A DNA stretch of 64,000 bases from Pseudomonas quebecensis (GCF_026410085.1 NZ_CP112866.1:5393001-5457000), one strand, 5' to 3'. Counted from the first letter of the stretch, positions 28,384-37,479 are shown. Notes: a model not told the origin generated them from the letters alone. Translations and numbers: made by a program.

Positions 28384-30054
28384 GTGAAACAGAACTCCCT
28401 GAATGGATGGTTCAAGAGCGGCGCCCCCGGCGTCTGGATCAGCGGTGGCGCGGTATCCATCGCGGTCATCATGACTATTGGCCTGCTGGCTGTGATCGCG
28501 GTGCGTGGTCTGGGCCACTTCTGGCCGGCCGACCTGATCCAGGCCAATTACAACGTGCCGGGCCAGGCCAACCACATCGTTATCGGCGAAGTGGTGCAGA
28601 AAGAAGAAGTGCCGCGCGAACGGCTTAAAAGCGCAGGCCTGCCGGTGCCCGACGAGGGCCCGGAGTTCATGACCCGCGAGCTGATCAAGGTCGGTAACAG
28701 GGACTTGAACGGCAACGACTTCACCTGGATCGTCGGCGAGTGGTTGCAGGACCAGACCAAGCCGAAAGAGCTGATGACGATCGAGCGTCGTGAGTGGGGC
28801 AACTTCTACGGCACCCTGGTCAACGTCAAGCAGGACGGCAAGGTCATCGCTGAAGGCGAGGCCGCGTGGCCGGAGCTGCAGGCGCGGGTCGAGCGCGTCA
28901 ACAAGCTGGCCGCTCAGCTCAAGAGCCTGGAAAAAACCGATATCGGCGCGATCAACGCCGGCCTGGAACGCATCCGCCTGCACGGCCGCAAGCTGGAGCT
29001 GGAAGGCAAGCTCGACGCCGCCGCCCAGGCCGATATGGACGCCGACCGCGCCGAGCTGAATGCACTCTACCAGGACATCGAAGCACGCCTGGCCGACCTG
29101 CACGCGCAATTCAATCGTGATGCGCTGACGGCCCGTGACGGCAATGGCAAGGAAGTGGAAATCGGCATCGGCAAAGTGGTGCACGCTTACCAGCCCAACG
29201 CCATGGGCACCATGACCAAGATCGGCTTCTACTTCAGCAAAGTCTGGGAATTTCTCAGCGATGACCCGCGAGAAGCCAACACCGAAGGCGGGATCTTCCC
29301 GGCTATTTTCGGCACCGTAATGATGACCCTGATCATGGCGATGATCGTCACCCCGTTCGGTGTGCTGGCGGCGGTGTACCTGCGCGAATACGCCAAGCAG
29401 AACACCCTGACCCGCATCATCCGCATCGCCGTGAACAACCTGGCGGGTGTACCGGCCATCGTCTACGGCGTGTTCGGCCTGGGTTTCTTCGTGTATGTAT
29501 TGGGGGGCTCGGTCGACCGCTTGTTCTTCGCCGAAGCACTGCCGGCGCCGACCTTCGGTACACCGGGCCTGCTGTGGGCCTCGCTGACCCTGGCGCTGCT
29601 GGCGGTACCGGTGGTGATCGTGGCCACCGAAGAAGGCCTGGCTCGGATCCCGCGCACCGTGCGTGAAGGTTCGCTGGCGCTGGGCGCGACCAAGGCGGAG
29701 ACGCTGTGGAAGATCGTACTGCCGATGGCCAGCCCGGCCATGATGACCGGCATGATCCTCGCCGTGGCCCGCGCCGCCGGTGAAGTGGCGCCACTGATGC
29801 TGGTAGGCGTGGTGAAACTGGCGCCGTCGCTGCCGCTGGACGGCAACTACCCGTACTTGCACCTGGACCAGAAGATCATGCACCTGGGTTTCCATATTTA
29901 TGACGTCGGCTTCCAGAGCCCCAACGTCGAAGCCGCGCGACCGCTGGTGTACGCCACCGCGCTGTTGCTGGTGCTGGTGATCGCCACGCTCAACCTGTCG
30001 GCGGTGTGGATTCGTAACCACCTGCGCGAGAAGTACAAGGCGTTGGACAGCTGA
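28384..30054 (+). CDS. pstA: Phosphate ABC transporter permease PstA, with large N-terminal extension
   Basis: A 556-aa permease, GTG start with AAAGGTAG upstream, 15 bp after pstC. Helix 1 (about residues 20-45: SGGAVSIAVIMTIGLLAVIAVRG) is followed by a ~250-residue extracytoplasmic insert containing a coiled-coil-like Glu/Arg/Leu-rich stretch (residues about 160-235). The permease core starts around residue 310 (FPAIFGTVMMTLIMAMIVTPFGVLAAVYL) and holds the EAA loop EGSLALGATKAETLWKIVLP. It is the matching partner of the enlarged PstC. Confidence 0.94.
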   Translation: MKQNSLNGWFKSGAPGVWISGGAVSIAVIMTIGLLAVIAVRGLGHFWPADLIQANYNVPGQANHIVIGEVVQKEEVPRERLKSAGLPVPDEGPEFMTRELIKVGNRDLNGNDFTWIVGEWLQDQTKPKELMTIERREWGNFYGTLVNVKQDGKVIAEGEAAWPELQARVERVNKLAAQLKSLEKTDIGAINAGLERIRLHGRKLELEGKLDAAAQADMDADRAELNALYQDIEARLADLHAQFNRDALTARDGNGKEVEIGIGKVVHAYQPNAMGTMTKIGFYFSKVWEFLSDDPREANTEGGIFPAIFGTVMMTLIMAMIVTPFGVLAAVYLREYAKQNTLTRIIRIAVNNLAGVPAIVYGVFGLGFFVYVLGGSVDRLFFAEALPAPTFGTPGLLWASLTLALLAVPVVIVATEEGLARIPRTVREGSLALGATKAETLWKIVLPMASPAMMTGMILAVARAAGEVAPLMLVGVVKLAPSLPLDGNYPYLHLDQKIMHLGFHIYDVGFQSPNVEAARPLVYATALLLVLVIATLNLSAVWIRNHLREKYKALDS

Positions 30055-30059
30055 ATCTA

Positions 30060-30139
30060 TTAGCCACAAGCGGCAAGCTACAAGCCGCTTTTGCTCAAAT
30101 CTTGCAGCTTGCAGCTAAAAGCTTGCAGCTTCGAACGGA
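30060..30139. repeat. GCTTGCAGCT-type short repeats between pstA and pstB
   Basis: AGCGGC-AAGCTACAA-GCCGCT forms a hairpin, followed by three near-direct copies of CTTGCAGCTT. Related sequence lies between pstB and phoU and upstream of phoR, so it is a dispersed intergenic repeat family. Confidence 0.75.
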
Positions 30140-30147
30140 GTGAGACC

Positions 30148-30981
30148 ATGCAACACGAAACCCATTCCCACGGCATCAACATGTCTGCCCTGGGTCGCGA
30201 CAAGCAGAGCCTGAGCCTGGCCCAGGAAACCGTGGCCATCGAAGTGCCGGGCCTGAGCCTGTACTACGGTGAAAAGCAGGCGCTGTTCGATGTCAGCATG
30301 AACATTCCCAAGCAGCGCGTGACCGCCTTCATCGGCCCGTCGGGCTGCGGCAAGTCCACACTGCTGCGTACCTTCAACCGCATGAACGACCTGGTGGACG
30401 GCTGCCGCGTGGAGGGTGCCATCAACCTCTACGGCAGCAACATCTACCGCAAGGGCGAGGACGTGGCCGAGCTGCGTCGCCGGGTCGGCATGGTGTTCCA
30501 GAAGCCCAACCCGTTCCCCAAGACCATCTACGAAAACGTGGTCTATGGCCTGCGCATCCAGGGCATCAATAAAAAGCGCATCCTTGACGAAGCCGTCGAG
30601 TGGGCGCTCAAGGGCGCGGCGCTGTGGGACGAGGTCAAGGACCGCCTGCACGATTCGGCGCTCGGTTTGTCCGGCGGTCAGCAGCAACGGCTGGTGATCG
30701 CGCGAACCATCGCCGTGGAGCCGGAAGTGCTGCTGCTGGACGAACCCTGCTCGGCCCTTGACCCGATCTCGACGCTGAAAGTGGAAGAACTGATCTACGA
30801 GCTTAAATCCAAGTTCACCATCGTCATCGTGACCCACAACATGCAACAGGCGGCGCGAGTTTCCGACTACACCGCGTTCATGTACATGGGCAAGCTGGTG
30901 GAGTTCGGCGACACCGATACCCTGTTCACCAATCCGGCAAAGAAACAGACCGAAGACTACATCACCGGTCGCTATGGCTAG
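30148..30981 (+). CDS. pstB: Phosphate ABC transporter ATP-binding protein PstB
   Basis: A 277-aa ATPase that powers PstSCAB. Walker [10 protein letters not shown] is at residues 63-71, signature LSGGQQQRL near 190, and Walker [17 protein letters not shown] with its catalytic Glu just after. The [21 protein letters not shown] switch region and the C-terminal [24 protein letters not shown] are typical of PstB. A short His-containing N-terminal extension (residues 1-30) precedes the fold. ATG 30148 has a GGAGTGAG ribosome site; the frame open upstream lies in the repeat. Confidence 0.97.
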   Translation: MQHETHSHGINMSALGRDKQSLSLAQETVAIEVPGLSLYYGEKQALFDVSMNIPKQRVTAFIGPSGCGKSTLLRTFNRMNDLVDGCRVEGAINLYGSNIYRKGEDVAELRRRVGMVFQKPNPFPKTIYENVVYGLRIQGINKKRILDEAVEWALKGAALWDEVKDRLHDSALGLSGGQQQRLVIARTIAVEPEVLLLDEPCSALDPISTLKVEELIYELKSKFTIVIVTHNMQQAARVSDYTAFMYMGKLVEFGDTDTLFTNPAKKQTEDYITGRYG

Positions 30982-30991
30982 TTGGGGCAGC

Positions 30992-31087
30992 TGCAAGCCG
31001 CCAGTTTCAAGCGGCAAGTAAAAGCAGTTCAACGGAACGACACACATCAGCTTGCGGCTTGTAGCTTGCGGCTTACAGCTTTTGCGG
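30992..31087. repeat. GCTTGCGGCTT-type short repeats between pstB and phoU
   Basis: GCTGCAAGCCGCCAGTTTCA.. at the left and CTTGCGGCTTGTAGCTTGCG.. at the right form loose inverted arms about 45 bp apart. They belong to the same family as the pstA-pstB repeat. Confidence 0.7.
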
Positions 31088-31096
31088 AGCAAACGC

Positions 31097-31858
31097 ATGA
31101 TTAGCAAAGAAGGCCTTACCCATCACATCTCTGCGCAGTTCAACGCCGAGCTTGAGGAAGTGCGCAGCCACCTCCTGGCGATGGGCGGGCTGGTGGAGAA
31201 GCAAGTCAACGATGCGGTCACCGCGCTGATCGAGGCCGACTCGGGCCTGGCCCAGCAGGTGCGGGAAATCGACGACCAGATCAACCAGATGGAACGCAAC
31301 ATCGACGAAGAATGCCTGCGCATTCTCGCCCGTCGCCAGCCGGCGGCATCGGATTTGCGTTTGATCATCAGCATCTCCAAGTCGGTGATCGACCTGGAGC
31401 GCATCGGCGACGAAGCCACCAAGATCGCGCGCCGTGCCATCCAACTCTGCGAAGAAGGCGAAGCGCCGCGTGGTTACGTAGAGGTGCGGCACATCGGCGA
31501 CCAAGTGCGCAACATGGTGCGCGATGCCCTGGACGCGTTTGCTCGCTTCGACGCCGACCTGGCACTGTCGGTGGCCCAGTACGACAAGGTCATCGACCGC
31601 GAATACAAGACCGCCCTGCGCGAGCTGGCTACCTACATGATGGAAGACCCACGCTCTATCTCGCGGGTCTTGAGCATTATCTGGGTGCTGCGTTCGCTGG
31701 AGCGCATCGGCGACCACGCGCGCAATATCTCGGAGCTGGTGATTTACCTGGTGCGTGGTACCGACGTACGGCACATGGGGCTCAAGCGTATGAAAGCCGA
31801 AGTTGAGGGCTCTGCCGACCAAATCCCTAATGTTCCGGGCGAACCTGACGATAAGTAA
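31097..31858 (+). CDS. phoU: Phosphate signalling protein PhoU
   Basis: A 253-aa helical protein made of two PhoU repeats (about residues 15-105 and 120-210). Both contain the metal-cluster helix motif: DLERIGDEATKIARRAI in the first and LERIGDHARNISELVIYL in the second. It links PstSCAB to PhoR and keeps the Pho regulon off when phosphate is plentiful. It is the last gene of the pst operon, ended by a clear terminator. Confidence 0.97.
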   Translation: MISKEGLTHHISAQFNAELEEVRSHLLAMGGLVEKQVNDAVTALIEADSGLAQQVREIDDQINQMERNIDEECLRILARRQPAASDLRLIISISKSVIDLERIGDEATKIARRAIQLCEEGEAPRGYVEVRHIGDQVRNMVRDALDAFARFDADLALSVAQYDKVIDREYKTALRELATYMMEDPRSISRVLSIIWVLRSLERIGDHARNISELVIYLVRGTDVRHMGLKRMKAEVEGSADQIPNVPGEPDDK

Positions 31859-31875
31859 GTTGCCCGAGAAATTAA

Positions 31876-31905
31876 CGCCCGGCCTTTGGTCGGGCGTTTT
31901 TGTTT
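31876..31905 (+). terminator. Rho-independent terminator of the pst-phoU operon
   Basis: AACGCCCGGCC and GGTCGGGCGTT around a 3-base loop, then TTTTTG. It lies 17 bp after the phoU stop. Confidence 0.93.
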
Positions 31906-32025
31906 GTGGCATCTGAATTATTTGCGCGGCGGGTGAAAGAAAGTCCCGACGTGACTGCAGAGTTTTGGCAAAATGCCATCAGTCAGGCGTTCTGCGTGCC
32001 GCGGTTTTTATAGGATAAAGGGTCG

Positions 32026-32934
32026 ATGAGTAAAGTCAGTGTATTGGTGGTGGATGACGCCTCGTTTATCCGCGACCTGGTGAAGAAGTGCCTGCGTAAT
32101 TACTTCCCCGGGATCAAGCTTGAAGATGCGGTGAACGGCAAGAAGGCCCAGACCATCCTGATGCGCGAGTCGTTCGACCTGGTGCTGTGCGATTGGGAAA
32201 TGCCGGAAATGTCCGGGCTGGAGCTGCTGACCTGGTGCCGCGAGCAGGCCCATCTGAAGGCCATGCCGTTTGTGATGGTGACCAGCCGGGGTGACAAGGA
32301 GAACGTAGTCCAGGCGATTCAGGCCGGCGTGTCCGGCTACGTCAGCAAGCCGTTTACCAACGAGCAATTGTTGAACAAGGTCAAGCAGGCCCTGCACAAG
32401 GTTGGCCGTCTCGATGCTTTGGTCGCCAGTGCGCCAACCAAGATGAATTCGGCGTTCGGTAATGACTCGCTCAGCGCCCTGACCGGCGGTAAGCCCGAAG
32501 CCGTCAAGGGCGCCGCCCCTGTGGCCGCCGCCGCGCCCAACCGTGGCCTGCTCAACACGCCTCCGGTACAAGCGCCGGCCGCATCGCCGGCCCAGTCCGG
32601 GCGTGGCCAGGGCCAGTTGCGGCTGTCCAGCGGCACTCAGCAATGCGTCATCAAGGCGCTGAGCATCAAGGAAGCGCTGCTGGTAGTACGCCGTGGCGAG
32701 ATCCTGCCACAAGTGCTGGAAAGCGCAGTGCTGGACCTGGAACAAGGCGAGAACGCCGAAGTGGCGCGCCTCAACGGCTACCTGCACGCCATCGTCGCCT
32801 TCGAGCCCAAGCCGGACAGCGATTGGCTGCAACTGACCTTCCGCTTCATTGACCAGGACGCACAGAAGCTGGACTACATCTCGCGCCTGATCGCACGGGG
32901 CACGGCGCAGAAGCATTTTGTGCCGGGTGCCTGA
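32026..32934 (+). CDS. Response regulator with CheY-like receiver and C-terminal PilZ-like region
   Basis: A 302-aa protein. Residues 1-125 are a receiver (VDDASFIRD acidic pocket; phosphoacceptor Asp56 in LCDWEMPEMSG; conserved Thr/Ser in VTSRGD; Lys in SKPF). A low-complexity Pro/Ala linker (about 155-200) leads to a C-terminal ~100-residue beta-rich region (LRLSSGTQQCVIKALSIKEALLVVRRGEILP). That region sits where a PilZ domain is found in similar proteins, but the RxxxR and DxSxxG c-di-GMP residues are not evident. The same gene follows phoU in other pseudomonads. The partner kinase and output are unknown. Confidence 0.85.
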   Translation: MSKVSVLVVDDASFIRDLVKKCLRNYFPGIKLEDAVNGKKAQTILMRESFDLVLCDWEMPEMSGLELLTWCREQAHLKAMPFVMVTSRGDKENVVQAIQAGVSGYVSKPFTNEQLLNKVKQALHKVGRLDALVASAPTKMNSAFGNDSLSALTGGKPEAVKGAAPVAAAAPNRGLLNTPPVQAPAASPAQSGRGQGQLRLSSGTQQCVIKALSIKEALLVVRRGEILPQVLESAVLDLEQGENAEVARLNGYLHAIVAFEPKPDSDWLQLTFRFIDQDAQKLDYISRLIARGTAQKHFVPGA

Positions 32935-32949
32935 TCCTCAAGCGGCGCA

Positions 32950-33045
32950 CGTGTGAGTGTGAGAGCCGGATTGCTTGCGCATAAGGGGTGTCAGTCCCGG
33001 ATCAGTGGCTGACACACCGCGTTCGCGAGTAAGCCCGCTCCCACG
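32950..33045. repeat. Degenerate REP doublet
   Basis: GAGAGCCGGATTGCTTGCGC.. on the left and CGCGAGTAAGCCCGCTCCCA.. on the right face each other around GTGTCAG..CTGACAC. It resembles the REPIN layout with diverged arms and lies between two convergent genes. Confidence 0.65.
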
Positions 33046-33131
33046 TTTGATCTTCATTGCAGCATACAACGTTGCCATGAGTGCTCAGCCCGTCGGCGGC
33101 CTAAGCCGGCTTTGCGTCGGGCAACTGACGG

Positions 33132-34472
33132 TCAATCCAGCAGCAGCACCTTGGCCAGTACGATCTTCGGCCCTTTCATCTTCTTGATGATGATCCGCAG
33201 GCCCTCAACCTCCAGCACCTCTTCTTCCTCCGGCACGCGCTTGAGCGTGTCGTAGATCAGCCCGGCCAGGGTCTCGGCTTCGATGTGGTCCAGGTCCACG
33301 CCCAGTAGGCGTTCTACCTTGAACAGCGGGGTGTCGCCGCGCACCAGCAGCTTGCCCGGCTGGTACGCAAGAATGCCGCGCTCGGCCTTGCGGTGTTCGT
33401 CCTGGATATCGCCGACCAGCACTTCCAGCACGTCTTCCATGGTCAGGTAGCCGATGATCTTGCCATCAGCTTCTTCCACCAGAGCGAAGTGAGCACCGCC
33501 CTTGCGAAACTGCTCCAGCAACTGCGACAACGGCATATGCCGAGACACGCGTTCCAGCGGACGGGTCAGCTCGGCCAGGTTGAAGGATTCGGGGATGTGG
33601 TCCAGCGCCGCCAGTTCCAGCAGCAGGTCCTTGATGTGCAACAGGCCCACGAACTCATTGCGCACCGCGTCGTATACCGGGTAGCGACTGAACTTGTGGC
33701 GGCGGAACAGCGCGAGAATTTCCTTGAGCGGAGCGTTGAAGTCCAGTGTCACCAGGTCTTCACGGGAATTGGCCCAGTCCACCACTTCCAGCTCGCCCAT
33801 TTCAACGGCCGATGCCAGTACCCGCATGCCTTGGTCGCTCGGGTCCTGGCCACGGCTGGAGTGCAGGATCAGCTTGAGTTCTTCGCGGCTGTAATGATGC
33901 TCGTGGTGCGGGCCTGGCTCGCCTTGGCCGGCGATACGCAGGATGGCGTTGGCGCTGGCGTTGAGCAGGTAGATCGCCGGGTACATGGCCCAGTAGAACA
34001 AGTACAGCGGCACGGCCGTCCACAGCGACAGCAACTCGGGCTTGCGGATCGCCCAGGACTTGGGCGCCAGCTCGCCGACCACGATGTGCAGGTAGGAAAT
34101 CACGAAGAACGCCGCAAAGAACGACACACCCTTGATCACTTCCGGCGACTCTACGCCCACCGCGCCCAACAGCGGCTCGAGGATGTGCGCAAACGCAGGC
34201 TCACCGACCCAGCCCAGCCCCAGGGAGGCGAGGGTGATACCCAGCTGGCACGCCGACAGATAAGCGTCGAGCTGGCTGTGTACGGTGCGCAGGATCTGCC
34301 CGCGCCAACCGTTGGTGTGGGCAATGGCTTCAACGCGGGTCGAGCGCAGTTTGACCATGGCGAATTCCGCCGCAACGAAAAAACCGTTGAGCAGTACCAG
34401 GATCAGAGCAAAAAGAATCATGCCGAAGTCGGCGAAGAGTGTGGCGAAGGTGATACCAGGGGAAGGGTCCAT
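33132..34472 (-). CDS. CNNM/CorC-type (hemolysin family) membrane protein with CBS domains
   Basis: A 446-aa protein with an N-terminal DUF21/CNNM transmembrane domain (about residues 15-200, starting FADFGMILFALILVLLNGFFVAAEFAMVKLRSTRVE), a CBS pair (about 215-335, DFNAPLKEILALFRRHKFSRYPVYD and GYLTMEDVLEVLVGDIQDEH) and a C-terminal CorC_HlyC domain (about 350-440). Family members are linked to Mg2+/Co2+ efflux; the hemolysin name is historical. ATG 34472 is used because the hydrophobic domain starts there; the frame is open 25 codons upstream. It is read toward the response regulator and is probably monocistronic. Confidence 0.9.
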   Translation of the reverse strand: MDPSPGITFATLFADFGMILFALILVLLNGFFVAAEFAMVKLRSTRVEAIAHTNGWRGQILRTVHSQLDAYLSACQLGITLASLGLGWVGEPAFAHILEPLLGAVGVESPEVIKGVSFFAAFFVISYLHIVVGELAPKSWAIRKPELLSLWTAVPLYLFYWAMYPAIYLLNASANAILRIAGQGEPGPHHEHHYSREELKLILHSSRGQDPSDQGMRVLASAVEMGELEVVDWANSREDLVTLDFNAPLKEILALFRRHKFSRYPVYDAVRNEFVGLLHIKDLLLELAALDHIPESFNLAELTRPLERVSRHMPLSQLLEQFRKGGAHFALVEEADGKIIGYLTMEDVLEVLVGDIQDEHRKAERGILAYQPGKLLVRGDTPLFKVERLLGVDLDHIEAETLAGLIYDTLKRVPEEEEVLEVEGLRIIIKKMKGPKIVLAKVLLLD

Positions 34473-34630
34473 GATGGGGTTTTGCAGGTTCCATGTGTTC
34501 AATAAGGGGTGACAGGCACGCCTGAAAGGCAGGCGCAAGTCGGCCAATGTAGCGGCTGACGGGGCGCTTGCCTAGTGCCCGCCGCCGGGTGGGACATGGA
34601 ATGTATTTCCCGAGACGCTGAAGATCCACC

Positions 34631-34717
34631 GTGGAAGGGGCTTGCCCACGATGGCGGTGGATCAGTTATGGATAAGTTGACTTCACTCCCGTCATCGGGG
34701 GCAAGCCCCCTCCCACA
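34631..34717. repeat. REP doublet (REPIN-like)
   Basis: The left arm GTGGAAGGGGCTTGCCCACG.. is diverged and the right arm (34691-34717) is canonical. It lies between the phoR stop and the start of the CNNM-type gene, both on the minus strand. Confidence 0.85.
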
Positions 34718-34739
34718 TTAGTCTTATGGTGTTTTTGGG

Positions 34740-36062
34740 TTATTCATCTAGGCCGATCGCCCGCGAGCGGGTCATCTGAGCGGGCGGAAAGTGGCAGGTG
34801 AACGTACTGCCGTGCCCCAGCACGCTGCTGATCTCCAGGCGCGCGCGATGGCGCAGCAGCACGTGCTTGACGATGGCGAGGCCCAGCCCGGTGCCGCCGG
34901 TGTTGGAGTTGCGGCTGGAGTCGACGCGGTAGAAACGCTCGGTCAGACGCGGCAGGTGCTTGGCATCAATGCCGATGCCGGAGTCCTGCACGCTCAGGTG
35001 CGCGCCTTGCTCGTCGGCCCACCAGCGGATGCGAATGGTGCCCTGATCCTGGGTGTATTTCACCGCGTTGAACACCAGGTTGGAGAACGCGCTGCGCAAC
35101 TCGCCTTCGCTGCCCTTGAGCAGCACCGCCGGGTCGGCTTCCAGACTGATCTGCTGCCCGCGCTCGCCCGAGAGGGCCTTGGCGTCATTCTTGATGGTCT
35201 GCAGCAGGCTTTGCACCGCCACCGGATGGTTGTCGGAGGGGTAGTCGGTGGCCTCCAGCTTGGCCAGCAGCAACAGGTCGTTGAGCAGGGTCTGCATCCG
35301 CGAGCCCTGCTGCTGCATCTGCTGCAGCGCGCGGCTCCAGCGTGGGTTGATCTCATCGACGTTATCCAGCAGCGTCTCCAGGTAACCGCAGATCACCGTC
35401 AAAGGGGTGCGCAGCTCGTGGGACACGTTGGCGACGAAGTCCTTGCGCATCTGTTCCAACTGGTGGATGCGCGTGACGTCACGCACCAGCATCAGGTGCT
35501 CGTTGTTGCCGTAACGCGTCAGGTACAGCTGGATACGCACACGGTCGTTGGTGGGTGAGGGGATTTCCAGCGCTTCGTCGTAATTGTCCTGCTCGAAATA
35601 TTCCTTGAAACGTGGGTGGCGTACCAGGTTGGTCACCGGTTGGCCGCTGTCCTGGGGCGTCTTGAGGCCCAGCAGGGTTTCGGCGGCGCGGTTCCACCAT
35701 TCCAGGTTGCCGTCGCTGTCGAGCATGATCACAGCGTCTTTGAGGGCCGCGGTGGATTCCTGCACGCGGTCGATCACCGCCTGCAGGCGCCCGCGTACCC
35801 GCTGGTCGCGACGTTGCAGGTGGTAAATGCTGTCGAACACTTCGCCCCACAGGCCGTAGCCGTCGGGTGGTGCTTCGTCGGGTTTGTGCTGGCGCAGCCA
35901 TTCATGCAGGCGTAGCAGTTGCTTGAGGGTCCAGGCCAGGTACAGGCCGATGCCGATCGCCAGGCTCCAGCCGTAATAACCACTGATCAGGCCCACCAAC
36001 AGGCTACCGGTGACCAACAGGAGCATGTGGCGGATCAAGGTGCCATGCCAATTCGAATTCAC
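34740..36062 (-). CDS. phoR: Phosphate regulon sensor histidine kinase PhoR
   Basis: A 440-aa kinase that phosphorylates PhoB when phosphate is scarce. Two N-terminal helices (about residues 10-50), a PAS-like domain (about 100-200, AVIMLDSDGNLEWWNRAAETLLGL), HisKA with the phosphoacceptor His215 in FVANVSHELRTPL, and a HATPase domain with N box (LVFNAVKYT), G1 DSGIGI and G2 GGTGLGLAIVKHVL. A GTG at 36062 is preferred because it has AAGGA upstream and gives the usual N-terminus. An in-frame codon at 36098 would add 12 residues inside a repeat. It lies 100 bp downstream of phoB, same strand. Confidence 0.93.
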   Translation of the reverse strand: MNSNWHGTLIRHMLLLVTGSLLVGLISGYYGWSLAIGIGLYLAWTLKQLLRLHEWLRQHKPDEAPPDGYGLWGEVFDSIYHLQRRDQRVRGRLQAVIDRVQESTAALKDAVIMLDSDGNLEWWNRAAETLLGLKTPQDSGQPVTNLVRHPRFKEYFEQDNYDEALEIPSPTNDRVRIQLYLTRYGNNEHLMLVRDVTRIHQLEQMRKDFVANVSHELRTPLTVICGYLETLLDNVDEINPRWSRALQQMQQQGSRMQTLLNDLLLLAKLEATDYPSDNHPVAVQSLLQTIKNDAKALSGERGQQISLEADPAVLLKGSEGELRSAFSNLVFNAVKYTQDQGTIRIRWWADEQGAHLSVQDSGIGIDAKHLPRLTERFYRVDSSRNSNTGGTGLGLAIVKHVLLRHRARLEISSVLGHGSTFTCHFPPAQMTRSRAIGLDE

Positions 36063-36082
36063 TTGAAAATACGTCCTTGGGG

Positions 36083-36162
36083 CAGCTTCAAGGTGCAAGC
36101 TGCAAGCTTCAAGTTAGAGCGATGCGGCGTTCTCTTGCCGCTTGTAGCTGACTGCTTGCTGC
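36083..36162. repeat. AAGCTGCAAGCTTCAAG-type short repeats between phoB and phoR
   Basis: Near-direct copies of GCTTCAAG / GCTGCAAG and an inverted GCTTGTAGC run through the 100-bp gap. They belong to the same dispersed family as those flanking pstB. Confidence 0.7.
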
Positions 36163-36852
36163 TCAACTTTTGGTCGAAAACCGATAGCCGGTACCGCGCA
36201 CGGTTTGTACCAGATTCTCGTAGGCATCACCCAAGGCTTTGCGCAGGCGGCGAATATGGACGTCCACGGTGCGTTCTTCCACATACACGTTGCCGCCCCA
36301 CACCTGGTCCAGCAGTTGACCGCGGGTGTAGGCGCGTTCCTGGTGGGTCATGAAAAATTGCAGCAGGCGGTATTCGGTGGGGCCCATCTCGGCCGGTTTG
36401 CCGTCGATGGTCACGCGGTGGCTGATCGGGTCCAGCAGCAGGCCGCCGACTTCAATCGGCGCTTCGCCGTCGGTAGGGCCGGCACGGCGCAACACAGCCT
36501 TGAGCCGTGCGACCAGTTCCCGTGGGGAAAAGGGTTTGGTGATGTAGTCATCGGCACCGACTTCCAGGCCCTGGATCTTGTTGTCTTCTTCGCCCTTGGC
36601 GGTAAGCATGATGATCGGGATATCCCCGGTCAGTTCGTCACGCTTGAGGCGTCGGGCCAACTCAATGCCGGACGTGCCGGGCAGCATCCAGTCCAACAGG
36701 ATCAGGTCCGGCTTGCGGTCGACGATAATGGCATGGGCCTGCTGAGAGTTCTCTGCCTCCAGGCAGTCATAGCCGGCCATTTCCAACGCAACGGCGATCA
36801 TCTCGCGGATGGGCGCTTCGTCGTCAACAATCAGAATGCTCCTGCCAACCAT
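36163..36852 (-). CDS. phoB: Phosphate regulon response regulator PhoB
   Basis: A 229-aa OmpR-family regulator, exactly the family length. Receiver residues: DDE acidic pocket, phosphoacceptor Asp54 in [10 protein letters not shown], Thr in MLTAKGEE and Lys in [19 protein letters not shown]. The C-terminal winged helix (about 130-229) has [30 protein letters not shown] and the recognition-helix region [12 protein letters not shown]. It activates Pho-box promoters, including those found here before pstC and phoB itself. AAGAGGAT precedes the ATG. Confidence 0.97.
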   Translation of the reverse strand: MVGRSILIVDDEAPIREMIAVALEMAGYDCLEAENSQQAHAIIVDRKPDLILLDWMLPGTSGIELARRLKRDELTGDIPIIMLTAKGEEDNKIQGLEVGADDYITKPFSPRELVARLKAVLRRAGPTDGEAPIEVGGLLLDPISHRVTIDGKPAEMGPTEYRLLQFFMTHQERAYTRGQLLDQVWGGNVYVEERTVDVHIRRLRKALGDAYENLVQTVRGTGYRFSTKS

Positions 36853-36906
36853 GCTCAAAATCCTCTTGTCATTTAACTGTCTTGCGCCGCATTAGATAAC
36901 GGAATT

Positions 36907-36924
36907 ATTGCAGTCGTGTGACAG
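36907..36924 (-). promoter_or_regulatory. Pho box upstream of phoB
   Basis: On the minus strand CTGTCAC, ACGA, CTGCAAT: 7-4-7 spacing with 11 of 14 consensus positions. It lies 55 bp upstream of the phoB ATG, consistent with autoregulation. It also lies 82 bp before the divergent secreted-protein gene. Confidence 0.75.
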
Positions 36925-37006
36925 TAATTTAGTCGCCTGGGCAATTAGCGGCACTCTGGACTACCCTTTGGGTCCGAATCCTGACAACCACAAAAGGAAG
37001 GTTCCG

Positions 37007-37384
37007 ATGACTTACAGCACTGTTTCCTGGAAAGCCCTCATGGTAACGGCAGCGTTGACCCTGCCAGGCCTGGCGTTCGCGGCGGAGCCGGCGATGACCC
37101 AAGGTGGGTTGTTGGTGGATCACAAGGGGTTGGCCCTTTACACCTTCGACAAGGATGCCGATGGCAAGTCCGTGTGCAAGGACCAGTGCGCGACCAACTG
37201 GCCGCCGCTGAAGGCAGAGTCCACTGACAAGTCGACAGGCGATTGGACGGTCATCACCCGCGACGACCAGACCAGCCAGTGGGCCTACAAAGGCAAGCCG
37301 GTGTACACCTACAAGGATGACAAAAAGGCCGGTGACAAGTCCGGCGATGGCAAGGGTGGCGTGTGGCATGTAATCAAGCCCTGA
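37007..37384 (+). CDS. COG4315-type small secreted protein
   Basis: A 125-aa precursor with a signal peptide (about residues 1-25, ending GLAFAAEP). The mature protein contains two copies of the secreted repeat of this family: GGLLVDHKGLALYTFDKDADGKSVCKDQCATNWPPL, with a CxxxC pair, and WAYKGKPVYTYKDDKKAGDKSGDGKGGVWHVIKP. Function is unknown; members are periplasmic or lipoproteins. It is divergent from phoB across a 154-bp region with a Pho box, so phosphate control is possible. AAAGGAAGG precedes the ATG. Confidence 0.9.
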   Translation: MTYSTVSWKALMVTAALTLPGLAFAAEPAMTQGGLLVDHKGLALYTFDKDADGKSVCKDQCATNWPPLKAESTDKSTGDWTVITRDDQTSQWAYKGKPVYTYKDDKKAGDKSGDGKGGVWHVIKP

Positions 37385-37403
37385 TTTCTGGGCGCTGCTC
37401 AAA

Positions 37404-37479
37404 CCATCGGGGGCAAGCTCCCTGCCACATTTGAATGTCTTCACACATCAAAAGGTGGGAGGGGGCTTGCCCCCGATGA
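37404..37479. repeat. REP pair in outward orientation
   Basis: CCATCGGGGGCAAGCTCCCT.. and GGTGGGAGGGGGCTTGCCCC.. have arms facing opposite to the other doublets of the window. The pair lies between the convergent COG4315-type gene and ubiA. Confidence 0.88.

Noticed and set aside
27661..30069. Minus-strand 802-codon open frame opposite pstC/pstA
   Set aside because: Shadow frame caused by strong third-position GC; no ribosome site or domain, and the plus strand is clearly coding.
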